Source: Sphingobacterium psychroaquaticum
GTDB lineage: Bacteria; Bacteroidota; Bacteroidia; Sphingobacteriales; Sphingobacteriaceae
Direction: 5' to 3'
NCBI RefSeq assembly: GCF_900177625.1
Contig: NZ_FXAU01000008.1
Location: forward strand, 124,001-188,000
DNA: 64,000 nucleotides
A program made the translations under genes and the position numbers. Shown one piece after another: positions 1 to 8,513 of the stretch. The notes under the pieces were generated by a model. That model saw nothing but the letters and a program-made list of their open reading frames with translations. It made no database searches and had not been told where the DNA came from. Numbering within the stretch: position 1 is the stretch's first letter; every line of letters starts with the position of its first letter.

Positions 1-866
1 GAAAGACCGAAACTAAAGAAAAACATCGCTCCAAAGAAGTCCTTAAATGGCAAAATCATCCCTTCAATCTTCTTTATATATTTGGAGTCGGCAAAGACCA
101 AACCTGCCATCAATGCTCCAATTGCCTCTGCCACATGTATCGTTTCTGAAAATCCAGCAATTAAAAATAATAAACTGAAAACAATCAAGATAAAGAGTTC
201 GGAGCTTTTATCTTGCAATAGCTTGTCAATCGCAGGCACCAATTTTCGCCCTAGAATCAGGAAGGTTAAAATAAAACCAAGGGCCAGTAAGGAAGTTCCT
301 GCAACTGACCAAAACGAGGTACCTCCTGTCAAGATCAATCCCGATAAAAAGGAGATATGCATGGCGATAAACAAGTCATCGAACATAATCATCCCCATAA
401 TCACCTCTGTTTCCGCGTTCGCAGTTCGTTTGAGATCGGTCAACACTTTGGCTACAATAGCCGTAGACGAGCTCGTCATCACCCCACAGAGCACCATCAT
501 TTCCTTAAAAGGGAGATCCATCAACCAACCCACCAAGAGCCCCGAGACAAAGTTAAGAAGAACGTAAACCGTCCCACCAGTAACAATTGATTTTCCCGAC
601 TTAATAAGCCGCCCAACCGAGAACTCTAATCCCAGATAGAAAAGGAGAAATAGGACACCTAATCGTCCCATAAAGTCGATGAACGGCTTACTTTCTGTAA
701 ATTTAAGATCGATATGCCAAAATTGAGGCGCATGTTGCCCTAAAACCATACCGATGATGATGAAGAACGGGATAACTGAAAAACGTAACTTATTGGCTAA
801 AAGACCAACAACGGCCACCAAGAAGACAGCAACTCCAACTTCAAGAATCAGGGTAGGTGAAAGCAT
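1..866 (-). CDS. Kef/KhtU-type cation:proton antiporter, membrane subunit (3' end outside window)
   Basis: This is the N-terminal 288 residues of a CPA2-family antiporter; the reading frame stays open to the window edge, so the C-terminus is missing. The protein should sit in the inner membrane and exchange K+ (or Na+) for H+. Translation of the minus strand from the ATG at 866 gives successive hydrophobic segments from residue 4 onward, the family motif TSSSTAIVAK and a second SxxMAGLVFADS-like segment near the cut end. The gene starts 4 bp after the stop of the TrkA-C-domain gene at 871-1350, the same order as the khtT-khtU pair of Bacillus, where the soluble protein gates the channel. Seen: membrane segments and motif. 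Known: pairing with a regulatory subunit. Inferred: ion specificity, which the sequence does not settle. Confidence 0.85.
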   Translation of the reverse strand, partial: MLSPTLILEVGVAVFLVAVVGLLANKLRFSVIPFFIIIGMVLGQHAPQFWHIDLKFTESKPFIDFMGRLGVLFLLFYLGLEFSVGRLIKSGKSIVTGGTVYVLLNFVSGLLVGWLMDLPFKEMMVLCGVMTSSSTAIVAKVLTDLKRTANAETEVIMGMIMFDDLFIAMHISFLSGLILTGGTSFWSVAGTSLLALGFILTFLILGRKLVPAIDKLLQDKSSELFILIVFSLLFLIAGFSETIHVAEAIGALMAGLVFADSKYIKKIEGMILPFKDFFGAMFFFSFGL

Positions 867-870
867 AAAA

Positions 871-1350
871 CTATATAAGGATCTCTTTAAGTAATTTGAT
901 ATTCATTTTTTTTCCGGCAATAACAAGCGTCGCTCCCGGGGTAATAACATAATCCGGCCCAGGGTTGATCACGGTCTCATCCTCTTGAATGGCCGCAATA
1001 ATGGACGCGCCGGTGCGCTGTCTCACTTCCAACTGACCAATACTTTTGTTTACGCCATCACTTGACTCCCCTACTTTATACCACTCGATACGTAAATCAT
1101 CTAAAGCCACCTCAATCGTTTCTAACGATTTCGGCTTATACGATAATCCACCCAAAATCCCGGCAACCTGACGCGATTCTTCATCCGACAGTGTCATAAC
1201 GCAGTGTGTCTCGCTATCATCATCCTCCGAACGGTATAGTTCACGTCTACCATCATCATGGATCACCACAATCATGTTATCGCCAGCTTCGGTCTCAATC
1301 TGGTATTTCTTCCCGATACCAATCAAGTCGGTTTCTCTAACTATTGACAT
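871..1350 (-). CDS. Cation:proton antiporter regulatory subunit (KhtT-like, TrkA-C domain)
   Basis: A 159-residue soluble protein expected to bind the cytoplasmic face of the antiporter encoded just downstream. The N-terminal part (about 1-70) resembles the KhtT N-domain, starting MSIVRETDLIGIG. The C-terminal part (about 78-159) is an RCK_C/TrkA-C fold with the typical GASIIAAI and PGATLVIAGK strands, which in the family bind nucleotides such as c-di-AMP. The whole length matches the KhtT family (about 160-165 residues). Transcription probably starts from a TAnnTTTG promoter at 1395-1402, and the gene is followed after 4 bp by the membrane subunit, so the two are one operon. The ligand is not evident from sequence. 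The alternative is a generic TrkA-C protein with another partner, but the tight linkage argues against that. Confidence 0.85.
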   Translation of the reverse strand: MSIVRETDLIGIGKKYQIETEAGDNMIVVIHDDGRRELYRSEDDDSETHCVMTLSDEESRQVAGILGGLSYKPKSLETIEVALDDLRIEWYKVGESSDGVNKSIGQLEVRQRTGASIIAAIQEDETVINPGPDYVITPGATLVIAGKKMNIKLLKEILI

Positions 1351-1394
1351 AGTATAAATTTATTGTGTTTATTGCAAACAACAGGTAATACACA

Positions 1395-1425
1395 CAAATT
1401 TAAGCAAAAATGACCGTATAAACAA
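1395..1425 (-). promoter_or_regulatory. Bacteroidota-type promoter for the khtT-like operon
   Basis: On the minus strand a TAAATTTG box (1395-1402) fits the Bacteroidota -7 consensus TAnnTTTG. A TTG (-33 element, 1423-1425) lies 20 bp upstream of it. The start codon follows about 45 nt downstream. Confidence 0.6.
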
Positions 1426-1549
1426 TTGGAATCCCTCCGCGCCTCCCTGACAGTATTTGCGCTAAAAATATTACAATACGAAGGCTTTTTCTACATACAG
1501 CAAATCACTTCAATCCCTATCTTTAGCGCTACAGAAATCAAAAAAAATT

Positions 1550-2122
1550 ATGAAAAAATTAACCTTGTTACTCGCACTTCTTATCAGTGTATGCAGCTAT
1601 TCATTTGCGCAAAAAAGCACCTTAAAACTAGATCCGAAAGCCTCCAATATTCAATGGGATGCCAAAAAAGTAGTAGGTGGACATGTGGGCACTATCGCAA
1701 TTAAAAATGGGCAAATATCTATTGACAAGAACAAAATTGTCGGTGGAGAATTTATGATCGACATGAATTCTTTACAGTGCACAGATTCACCTAAAGCAAC
1801 CGGACATCTCAAGAATGAAGACTTCTTTAACGTTCCGCAATATCCATCCGCTAAATTTGTAATCACGAAAGTAGATCACAGCAAAAGTACACCTACGGTC
1901 ACTGGAAATCTAACGATTAAAGACAAAACAAAATCGATTTCTTTTCCGATCAATGTGGTACGTATTGGCGGAAATGAGGTGGAGGCCGAGGCAAAAAATG
2001 TAAAGATAAATCGATTGGATTTTGATATCAAATATCGTTCATCAAGCTTCTTTGCAGATCTCGGTGATAAAGCAATTGAGGATTACTTTACGCTAAATAT
2101 TCTTGTCAAAGCGACAAAATAA
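1550..2122 (+). CDS. YceI-family lipid-binding/periplasmic protein
   Basis: A 190-residue exported protein. Residues 1-20 form a clear signal peptide (MKKLTLLLAL..., cleavage after SFA). The mature part has YceI landmarks: the opening strand with IQWDAKK, the GGEFMIDMNSL strand, the segment GHLKNEDFFNVPQYPSAKF and the closing strand IEDYFTLNILVKA. YceI proteins are lipocalin-like beta barrels that bind isoprenoid lipids in the periplasm; the physiological role is usually unknown. The gene stands alone, with a bidirectional terminator immediately after its stop codon. A weak -7-like box, TATCTTTA (one mismatch to TAnnTTTG), lies about 25 bp upstream of the ATG. Signal peptide and fold motifs are seen; the ligand is inferred only from the family. 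Confidence 0.9.
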   Translation: MKKLTLLLALLISVCSYSFAQKSTLKLDPKASNIQWDAKKVVGGHVGTIAIKNGQISIDKNKIVGGEFMIDMNSLQCTDSPKATGHLKNEDFFNVPQYPSAKFVITKVDHSKSTPTVTGNLTIKDKTKSISFPINVVRIGGNEVEAEAKNVKINRLDFDIKYRSSSFFADLGDKAIEDYFTLNILVKATK

Positions 2123-2152
2123 AAGAAGGGCATTTTTAAATGCCCTTCTTTT
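2121..2152. terminator. Bidirectional terminator between the YceI gene and the MBL-fold gene
   Basis: A 12-bp stem (2121-2132 with 2141-2152) with an 8-nt loop, A-rich on one side and T-rich on the other, sits between two convergent genes and can serve both. Confidence 0.8.
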
Positions 2153-2957
2153 ATTTTACGGAAACGTCGATAATCTTATATCCGCCATCCGGCTTCTGTT
2201 CCGCTTGTCCGATAGCTATCGTTTTGGAGTGGTAAAATAAATAAACCCATTCTGCTACACGGCCTTCCTCCCAGTATTGCTGACGTAAGTCTCTTGCCCG
2301 TCTACCATCGTAATCGTATTTGGCAATAAAGTTCTTAAAAATCTCCTCGGGTTCAGGAAGCACATCCCCACCAAAAAAGTAATGCTCCCCCCCTGTATGG
2401 ATATGAAAAGCTTGATGATTTGGTGTATGCCCTCCATTCAGCTCATAGGATATCTGATGATTGACCTGACCATCGCCTTCCACCAAAACCAAATTTCCAC
2501 TACGTTGAATAACATCGAAAATATCTGTCCTATACGATGAATTTTCTCCAGCATAGGCTTGCTCCCACTCTCCCTGTTGCACGAAATACTCCGCATTCGG
2601 GAATGAAACACGAGCTACACCGTCTTTAAAATCCACCAAACCTCCGGTATGATCTTTATGAAGATGCGACATCAAGACATACTTAACATCTTCCGGCTCA
2701 TAGCCTAATTTTCGAATGTTTTCATGAATCACCAGATTTCCATTTTCAGCCCTAAAGCCCAATCCTGTATCACATAGAATCAAACCATCATCAGCAACAA
2801 TCAAGAACGGATGTACATGGACGAAAATAGATCCTTTTCGCGTTAATGGGTCATCTTTTTCTGCATCAAAAGGCACAAAAGCCTTACTAGCATCGACTGA
2901 AAAAGAGCCCTCGTATAGAGAATATGCTTGTACCATTTTAAATTTAATTGTAAACAA
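2151..2957 (-). CDS. MBL-fold metallo-hydrolase
   Basis: A 268-residue cytoplasmic metallo-beta-lactamase-fold protein (no signal peptide). The zinc-binding motif HxHxDH is present as SHLHKDHTGG near residue 100. Further ligand positions appear in NGGHTPNHQAFHI (near residue 177) and in the FFGGDVLPEPEE segment carrying the bridging Asp. The overall layout resembles the N-acyl homoserine lactonase / quorum-quenching-like MBL subgroup, but this family covers many hydrolases and the substrate cannot be read from the sequence. It is convergent with the YceI gene and divergent from recJ. Its stop codon lies inside the shared terminator. Confidence 0.8.
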   Translation of the reverse strand: MFTIKFKMVQAYSLYEGSFSVDASKAFVPFDAEKDDPLTRKGSIFVHVHPFLIVADDGLILCDTGLGFRAENGNLVIHENIRKLGYEPEDVKYVLMSHLHKDHTGGLVDFKDGVARVSFPNAEYFVQQGEWEQAYAGENSSYRTDIFDVIQRSGNLVLVEGDGQVNHQISYELNGGHTPNHQAFHIHTGGEHYFFGGDVLPEPEEIFKNFIAKYDYDGRRARDLRQQYWEEGRVAEWVYLFYHSKTIAIGQAEQKPDGGYKIIDVSVK

Positions 2958-3051
2958 GTATGTTTCAGAATCTTAATCTACCGAGCCTAGAGCTCATTAG
3001 GTAAACCAATTTACAAAACGTATATTTACACGTTAATACAACCGCAAAGAT

Positions 3052-4746
3052 ATGCAAAAAAGGTGGGTAGTAAAGCCAAAAAATGAGGTCAATAAAGTGA
3101 ATACACTGAGAGATGAACTGGGCATAAGTACCGTCATCGCTGAGCTACTTATCAACCGCGGCATTCTCACCTTCGATCAAGCAAAAACATTCTTTCGTCC
3201 CTCCTTAGACATGCTGCATGACCCCTTTTTAATGCAGGATATGGACAAAGCGATTTCCCGTATTGAACAGGCCATAGGCAACAAAGAGAAAATCCTTATT
3301 TATGGCGATTACGATGTAGATGGTACAACAGCTGTTTCCGTCGTCTATAGTTTCTTTCGAGACTTCCATACTGGTATGGAATTTTATATCCCTGATCGCT
3401 ATAGCGAAGGTTACGGAATCTCTACCCAAGGAATCGATTATGCAGCAGAACATGGCTTTTCTTTGATTATCGCTTTAGATTGTGGTATCAAGGCAAATGA
3501 TAAAATCGATTACGCAGCATCGAAAAACATCGATTTCATTATCGGAGATCACCACTTACCAGGGCCCGAAATACCACAAGCCGTAGCAGTATTGGATCCG
3601 AAACGTGTGGATTGTTTATACCCCTACAAGGAGCTGTCGGGTTGCGGAATAGGATTTAAAATCATACAAGCGTTTATCCAAAAAAACGATATGGATATCC
3701 AGCTGGCTTATCAGTACCTTGATCTGGTAGCTGTCAGTATCGCTTCGGATATTGTTCCAATTACAGGAGAGAACCGAATATTGACCCACTATGGGCTCAA
3801 GAAACTGAATACCAATCCTAACTGTGGTTTACAAGCGTTAATTAATCTTTCCTCCAATAAAACAGGCCAATTTTCAGTCAATGATATTGTCTTCCAAATA
3901 GGTCCCCGCATCAATGCTGCAGGACGAATAGAACATGCCAAAGATGCGGTAAAACTTCTGATTTCAAAATCGTTGCAAGAAGCAAAAGACTTCTCGGCGA
4001 CAGTCGACGATCAAAACAACCTTCGAAAAGACTTTGATCTACGCATCACAGAAGAAGCTCTTGATTTAATTGATAACGACGAAGTATTGATTAAGCGTAA
4101 GTCTACCGTCCTGTATAAAGAGGACTGGCATAAAGGTGTGATCGGTATCGTTGCTTCTCGGTTAACGGAGAAGTATTATCGCCCAACCATAATTATGACC
4201 AAAACAAATGGGCATATTGCAGGTTCGGCACGCTCGGTACTGGGCTTTGACCTCTACGAGGCACTGAGTGAATGTAGCGATTTATTAGATCAATATGGTG
4301 GCCACAAATATGCAGCGGGATTAACGATGCCCATTGAGAATCTAAATGCATTTCAGCAGCGTTTTGAGGATGTCGTGAGTGGCACCATTAAACCCGAAAT
4401 GCTCCAACAGGAGGTCCTCATTGAAACAGCTATCAAATTAACAGATATTGACAGTAAATTCTATCGACTGTTAAAACAATTTGAGCCGTACGGCCCCCAG
4501 AATGAAGCTCCTATTTTCGTCTCACGAGCCGTCGAAGGTTCGGGATATATTGTAGGTAGTAATCATATTAAGATAACGATAAGACAAGGAGACTCTCCAG
4601 CTTTTGAATGTATTGGCTTTGGATTGTCTGAATACATAGACACCATAAACAGCGGAGCCTCCTTCGATGTATGCTACACCATTGAGGAAAACAACTGGCG
4701 AGGAAAGAGAAACCTACAATTGAACATTAAGGCTATTCGATTTTAA
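3052..4746 (+). CDS. recJ: Single-stranded-DNA-specific exonuclease RecJ
   Basis: RecJ degrades single-stranded DNA 5'->3' in recombination and mismatch repair. The 564-residue length is usual for the family. The DHH-superfamily catalytic motifs are present: DYDVDG at residues 86-91 (Mn-binding), LDCGI near 142, and GDHHLPG with DHH at 166-168. The DHHA1 domain follows, with GRINAAGRI near 290 and the GGHKYAAGLT motif near 415. The C-terminal OB-like region extends to residue 564. The gene is separated from the upstream divergent MBL gene by about 95 bp and from lptB by about 115 bp, so it is probably transcribed singly or read through into lptB. No Shine-Dalgarno is visible, as is usual for the phylum. 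Confidence 0.95.
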   Translation: MQKRWVVKPKNEVNKVNTLRDELGISTVIAELLINRGILTFDQAKTFFRPSLDMLHDPFLMQDMDKAISRIEQAIGNKEKILIYGDYDVDGTTAVSVVYSFFRDFHTGMEFYIPDRYSEGYGISTQGIDYAAEHGFSLIIALDCGIKANDKIDYAASKNIDFIIGDHHLPGPEIPQAVAVLDPKRVDCLYPYKELSGCGIGFKIIQAFIQKNDMDIQLAYQYLDLVAVSIASDIVPITGENRILTHYGLKKLNTNPNCGLQALINLSSNKTGQFSVNDIVFQIGPRINAAGRIEHAKDAVKLLISKSLQEAKDFSATVDDQNNLRKDFDLRITEEALDLIDNDEVLIKRKSTVLYKEDWHKGVIGIVASRLTEKYYRPTIIMTKTNGHIAGSARSVLGFDLYEALSECSDLLDQYGGHKYAAGLTMPIENLNAFQQRFEDVVSGTIKPEMLQQEVLIETAIKLTDIDSKFYRLLKQFEPYGPQNEAPIFVSRAVEGSGYIVGSNHIKITIRQGDSPAFECIGFGLSEYIDTINSGASFDVCYTIEENNWRGKRNLQLNIKAIRF

Positions 4747-4829
4747 CAAAAAACCTTCACTGTAATTGAGCGTTATATATACACAGAAAAGGCTTGCATG
4801 GGTGGATATTAAATTTACATAAATTTATA

Positions 4830-4837
4830 TAAGTTTG
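4830..4837 (+). promoter_or_regulatory. -7 promoter box for lptB
   Basis: TAAGTTTG matches TAnnTTTG. It ends 14 bp before the first possible ATG and 23 bp before the second. No TTG sits at a good distance upstream. Confidence 0.45.
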
Positions 4838-4860
4838 TAATCAAACGATTAATGGAGAAG

Positions 4861-5595
4861 ATGATACTAAAGGCAGAAAACCTGGTCAAAAAGTACAAGC
4901 AACGTACCGTTGTTAATGATGTTTCTTTCCATGTGGAACAAGGTGAGATCGTCGGATTGCTCGGACCAAACGGTGCCGGTAAGACAACCTCCTTTTACAT
5001 GATTGTAGGACTTATTAAGCCTAACGATGGTCATGTATACCTGGATGATCAAGATATCACACAGGATGCTATGTTTCAACGTGCGCAGAAAGGGATTGGC
5101 TATCTGGCACAGGAAGCCTCTGTATTTCGCAAACTATCCGTAGAGAACAATATCTTAGCCGTACTGGAAATCCATTACAAAAATAAGGAAGAGCGTTTAG
5201 CAAAATTAGAAGAGTTGTTAACAGAATTCAGTTTGCACCGTGTACGCAAGAATCGAGGCGATTTACTATCTGGAGGAGAACGCCGACGGACAGAAATCGC
5301 ACGTGCGCTAGCTGCTAATCCACACTTCATCTTACTCGATGAGCCTTTCGCCGGGGTCGATCCAATTGCCGTTGAGGAAATTCAAACCATTGTCTCCAAA
5401 CTTAAAAGAAAGAACATTGGTGTGCTTATCACAGATCACAACGTACAAGAGACTTTATCCATAACGGATCGCGCCTATTTATTAACGGAAGGTAAAATCA
5501 TGCTGACGGGCACTCCCGAAGAAATTGCGGACAATGAACTCGCACGTAAATTCTATCTCGGAAGACACTTTGAATTAAGAAGAAAAAAACTCTAA
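4861..5595 (+). CDS. lptB: LPS export ABC transporter ATP-binding protein LptB
   Basis: This is the ATPase that powers LptFG-driven extraction of lipopolysaccharide from the inner membrane. Counting from the earlier ATG at 4852, Walker A (GPNGAGKTT) is at 38-46, the Q-loop AQEAS near 86-90, the signature LSGGERRR at 139-146, and Walker B with catalytic Glu (LLDEPF) at 161-166. The switch histidine is in ITDHNV. The signature with triple arginine and the segment [11 protein letters not shown] are typical of LptB rather than of other ABC ATPases. Two ATGs (4852 and 4861) are possible. The second gives the usual MILKAEN start and a longer leader after the -7 box, so it is preferred, weakly. The partners LptFG are not in the window. 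Confidence 0.93.
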   Translation: MILKAENLVKKYKQRTVVNDVSFHVEQGEIVGLLGPNGAGKTTSFYMIVGLIKPNDGHVYLDDQDITQDAMFQRAQKGIGYLAQEASVFRKLSVENNILAVLEIHYKNKEERLAKLEELLTEFSLHRVRKNRGDLLSGGERRRTEIARALAANPHFILLDEPFAGVDPIAVEEIQTIVSKLKRKNIGVLITDHNVQETLSITDRAYLLTEGKIMLTGTPEEIADNELARKFYLGRHFELRRKKL

Positions 5596-5620
5596 CATAA
5601 GCTTTAACGTAAGATAAACG

Positions 5621-7138
5621 ATGGCGCTATTAAATTCTCTCTTTACTTGGATCATGAAGAAACGTATTCATCAGATCGAACTATTCATGAAATACCCACA
5701 TGATGTACAAGAGGAATGGTTCCAAAGCTTAATTTCTACCGCAGAAGCAACCGAATGGGGTAAAAAATATGATTACACCAGTATTCTAACTCCAGAAGAG
5801 TATAAAAATAGAGTACCAATTCAAGACTACGAAGACGTTAAGGTATATGTAGACCGAATGATAAAAGGTGAGCAAAACCTTATCTGGCCCTCTGATATAA
5901 AATGGTTTGCCAAGTCTTCAGGCACAACGTCAGATCGATCGAAGTTCATTCCAGTTAGTTTGGAAGCGTTGGAAGACTGCCACTACCAAGGTGGTAAAGA
6001 TATGCTGTCCATCTACTGTCATAACAGACCCGAAAACAAAGTTTTTACAGGCAAATCGGTGGTGATCGGAGGTTCTTCCCAGATCAATAACTTCAGCCCC
6101 GATTCATACTATGGCGATCTTTCATCCATTCTGATCCGTAACTTGCCTTTTTGGGCGGAGTTTAAACGCACGCCCAACCTCGAGGTAACCTTGAATCCAA
6201 ATTTTGAGGAAAAGATAGAGCAGATAGCACAGATTACCATTAAAGAAAATGTAACCAGCTTAGCGGGTGTACCAACTTGGAACCTCGTTATGGCGAAGCG
6301 TATTCTCGAAATCACGGGTAAAGACAATCTGTTGGAGGTGTGGCCAAATCTAGAGTTTTATGGTCATGGTGGCGTTAGCTTTAAACCATATCGTGAACAG
6401 TTTGAAAAACTGATCCCTTCTGCGGATATGTATTACCTGGAAAACTACAACGCATCGGAAGGTTATTTTGGCTTACAAGACCGCTCGGATTCGGAGGACC
6501 TATTGCTCATGTTAGATTATGGAATCTACTACGAGTTTCTTCCGATGGAACATATCGATGAAGAGCACCCGAAAACATTAGACCTGAGCGAAGTCGAAAT
6601 CGGAAAAAACTACGCCCTCATTATCTCGACCAATGCAGGATTATGGCGTTATAAAATAGGAGACACCATTAAATTCACATCCCTATCGCCATATCGTTTT
6701 CAAATATCAGGTCGAACGAAACATTACATCAACACATTTGGGGAAGAAGTGATTGTTGACAATGCCGAGAAAGCACTGAGTGAAGCGTGCAAAGCGACTG
6801 GAGCTGTAATCAAAGACTATACCGCTGGTCCGATCTATTTCAATGACGGTAAAGCCGGTGCACATGAATGGATTATCGAATTTGAAAACCAACCATCAGA
6901 CTTGCAACAGTTCAGCGAAGTGTTAGACAAAACATTGCGCGAAATCAACTCGGACTACGATGCCAAGCGCTATAAAGATATGGCATTGGGCTTCCCTATT
7001 ATCCACAATGCAGCCCCTGATACCTTTTACATTTGGATGAAGTCCCGCGGTAAACTGGGTGGGCAGAACAAAGTTCCACGACTAGCGAATAACAGAGAGC
7101 ATATAGAGCCTATTTTAGAGCTAATGGGTACGCGGTAG
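5621..7138 (+). CDS. GH3-family acyl-adenylating enzyme
   Basis: A 505-residue member of the GH3 family, named for plant enzymes that adenylate hormones such as auxin and join them to amino acids. All three ATP/AMP motifs can be seen: the P-loop-like SSGTTSDRSKF near residue 105, YNASEGYFGLQD near 278 (YxASE motif), and LWRYKIGDTIKF near 343 (YRxGD-like), followed by the GRTKHYINTFGEEV hinge. Bacterial GH3 proteins are common in Bacteroidota but their substrates are not established. The gene lies 25 bp after lptB on the same strand, which suggests cotranscription with envelope-related genes but gives no direct clue. Acid-amino acid ligase chemistry is inferred from the family only. Confidence 0.88.
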   Translation: MALLNSLFTWIMKKRIHQIELFMKYPHDVQEEWFQSLISTAEATEWGKKYDYTSILTPEEYKNRVPIQDYEDVKVYVDRMIKGEQNLIWPSDIKWFAKSSGTTSDRSKFIPVSLEALEDCHYQGGKDMLSIYCHNRPENKVFTGKSVVIGGSSQINNFSPDSYYGDLSSILIRNLPFWAEFKRTPNLEVTLNPNFEEKIEQIAQITIKENVTSLAGVPTWNLVMAKRILEITGKDNLLEVWPNLEFYGHGGVSFKPYREQFEKLIPSADMYYLENYNASEGYFGLQDRSDSEDLLLMLDYGIYYEFLPMEHIDEEHPKTLDLSEVEIGKNYALIISTNAGLWRYKIGDTIKFTSLSPYRFQISGRTKHYINTFGEEVIVDNAEKALSEACKATGAVIKDYTAGPIYFNDGKAGAHEWIIEFENQPSDLQQFSEVLDKTLREINSDYDAKRYKDMALGFPIIHNAAPDTFYIWMKSRGKLGGQNKVPRLANNREHIEPILELMGTR

Positions 7139-7236
7139 CAACTATCCTTTATCCTGTACCCACTAAAAATACAGCCGCTGTATGGGGTATCTATAGATTC
7201 TTTTTTCTAACTTGCACATTCTAAAATTTTAATGAA

Positions 7237-8304
7237 ATGAGCGAGACGAATACTTATTCAATTCGCGTAGAGCCAACAAAACAATCGAGACTCTCGCAAG
7301 TAGATTTCAACAATTTGAAATTTGGTCAGATTATGGCTGACCACATGCTAGTTGCTAATTATGAAAATGGCACATGGACCGACGTCAGTATCCAGCCATA
7401 TGGTGATTTATCCGTCAGCCCATCCATGTCTGCCCTCCATTATGGACAAGCAATCTTTGAAGGTATCAAAGGATATAAATTTGCAGATGGTACTGTTAGC
7501 ATTTTTCGTCCCGACAAGAACCATGAACGTTTTAACAAATCGGCTTTTCGCTTACAGATGCCTGAGGTACCTGAAGAGATTTTTATTGAAGGATTAAAAG
7601 CCCTCCTTAATATTGATCGCGATTGGGTTCCTTCTAATGAAGGTACTTCGCTCTATATCCGTCCTTTCATGTTCGGAACGGAAGCGGCCTTGGGAGTTCA
7701 CCCATCTGCTTCGTATAAATTTATCATTATTTGTTGCCCTGTCGGTGCATATTATAGTAAACCAATCAGCTTAAAGGTTGAAACACATTACACCAGAGCT
7801 GCGGAAGGCGGTGTTGGATTCTCTAAAAATGCAGGGAACTACGCACTATCCTTATACCCAACACAACTTGCTAATGACGAAGGCTATGACCAAATCATGT
7901 GGACCGATGCCTTGGAACATAAATATATCGAAGAAGCAGGAACTGCAAACTTAATTTTCCGCATTGGCGATACCATTATTACACCACATGGTGACACCAT
8001 CTTACACGGTGTAACACGTCGTACGATTATCGAACTAGCGGATAAATGGGGATACAAAACAGAACAACGAAAAGTGTCCGTTCAGGAGCTTATCGATGGC
8101 ATCAAAAATGGCTCAGTAACAGAGGCTTTTGCTGCTGGAACGGCTGCAACCATCACCCATATTTCACGCATTGGTTTTAACGGAACAGATTATGAATTGC
8201 CGCCAGTTGAAGGACGAGACTTCTCTAATAAAGTGTTAGATTATTTGAATCAATTGCGTTACGGAAAAACTGAAGATCCATTTGGTTGGAACTTTATCGT
8301 TTAA
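7237..8304 (+). CDS. ilvE: Branched-chain-amino-acid aminotransferase
   Basis: This PLP enzyme makes the last step of valine, leucine and isoleucine synthesis and the first step of their breakdown. The 355-residue length is that of the long (bifunctional BCAT1-like) branch. The catalytic lysine lies in the GFSKNAGNYA segment near residue 200. Substrate and cofactor motifs include LYIRPFMFGTEAALGVHPS and EEAGTANLIF. The C-terminal GTAATITHI motif binds the cofactor phosphate. A strong terminator follows the stop codon. The gene is about 100 bp from the GH3 gene, and no leader peptide or T-box-like attenuator is visible in that gap. Confidence 0.95.
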   Translation: MSETNTYSIRVEPTKQSRLSQVDFNNLKFGQIMADHMLVANYENGTWTDVSIQPYGDLSVSPSMSALHYGQAIFEGIKGYKFADGTVSIFRPDKNHERFNKSAFRLQMPEVPEEIFIEGLKALLNIDRDWVPSNEGTSLYIRPFMFGTEAALGVHPSASYKFIIICCPVGAYYSKPISLKVETHYTRAAEGGVGFSKNAGNYALSLYPTQLANDEGYDQIMWTDALEHKYIEEAGTANLIFRIGDTIITPHGDTILHGVTRRTIIELADKWGYKTEQRKVSVQELIDGIKNGSVTEAFAAGTAATITHISRIGFNGTDYELPPVEGRDFSNKVLDYLNQLRYGKTEDPFGWNFIV

Positions 8305-8344
8305 TATAAATACTGTTATTCGAACAAATACGAAGAAATACAAT

Positions 8345-8376
8345 AAAAAGAGGCTGTTAAAAACAGCCTCTTTTTT
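8345..8376 (+). terminator. Terminator after ilvE
   Basis: The stem AAAAAGAGGCTGTT/AACAGCCTCTTTTTT has a very short loop and ends in a six-T run. Confidence 0.85.
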
Positions 8377-8380
8377 ACGT

Positions 8381-8419
8381 AAAAAAAGAATCCCTCATCG
8401 TCGGGCGACAAAGAGGGAT
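8381..8419 (-). terminator. Hairpin with U-run downstream of miaA (terminator or structured RNA element)
   Basis: Read on the minus strand, ATCCCTC (8413-8419) pairs with GAGGGAT (8390-8396) and is followed by seven Ts (8381-8387), which is a normal terminator for miaA. The loop itself contains GTCG-GG-CGAC (8400-8409), so the structure is more elaborate than the other terminators here. The flanking stretch 8420-8513 holds no gene. Confidence 0.6.
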
Positions 8420-8513
8420 CCAAACCAATTATTAACCTAAATTATGAATTAATAGAAATGCAAAACACGTGCCATTAATTAATTATTATGCAACATCTGG
8501 TTTCCATATTTTG

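Noticed and set aside
82-567. Plus-strand frame of 161 codons at the left edge
   Set aside because: It is antisense to the antiporter gene, whose minus-strand translation shows a clear CPA2 motif and membrane segments.
1426-1704. Plus-strand frame of 92 codons before the YceI gene
   Set aside because: It has no family features and overlaps the YceI start in another frame.
7139-7236. Possible attenuator or riboswitch before ilvE
   Set aside because: The gap is under 100 bp and shows no leader peptide with branched-chain codons and no paired terminator structure.
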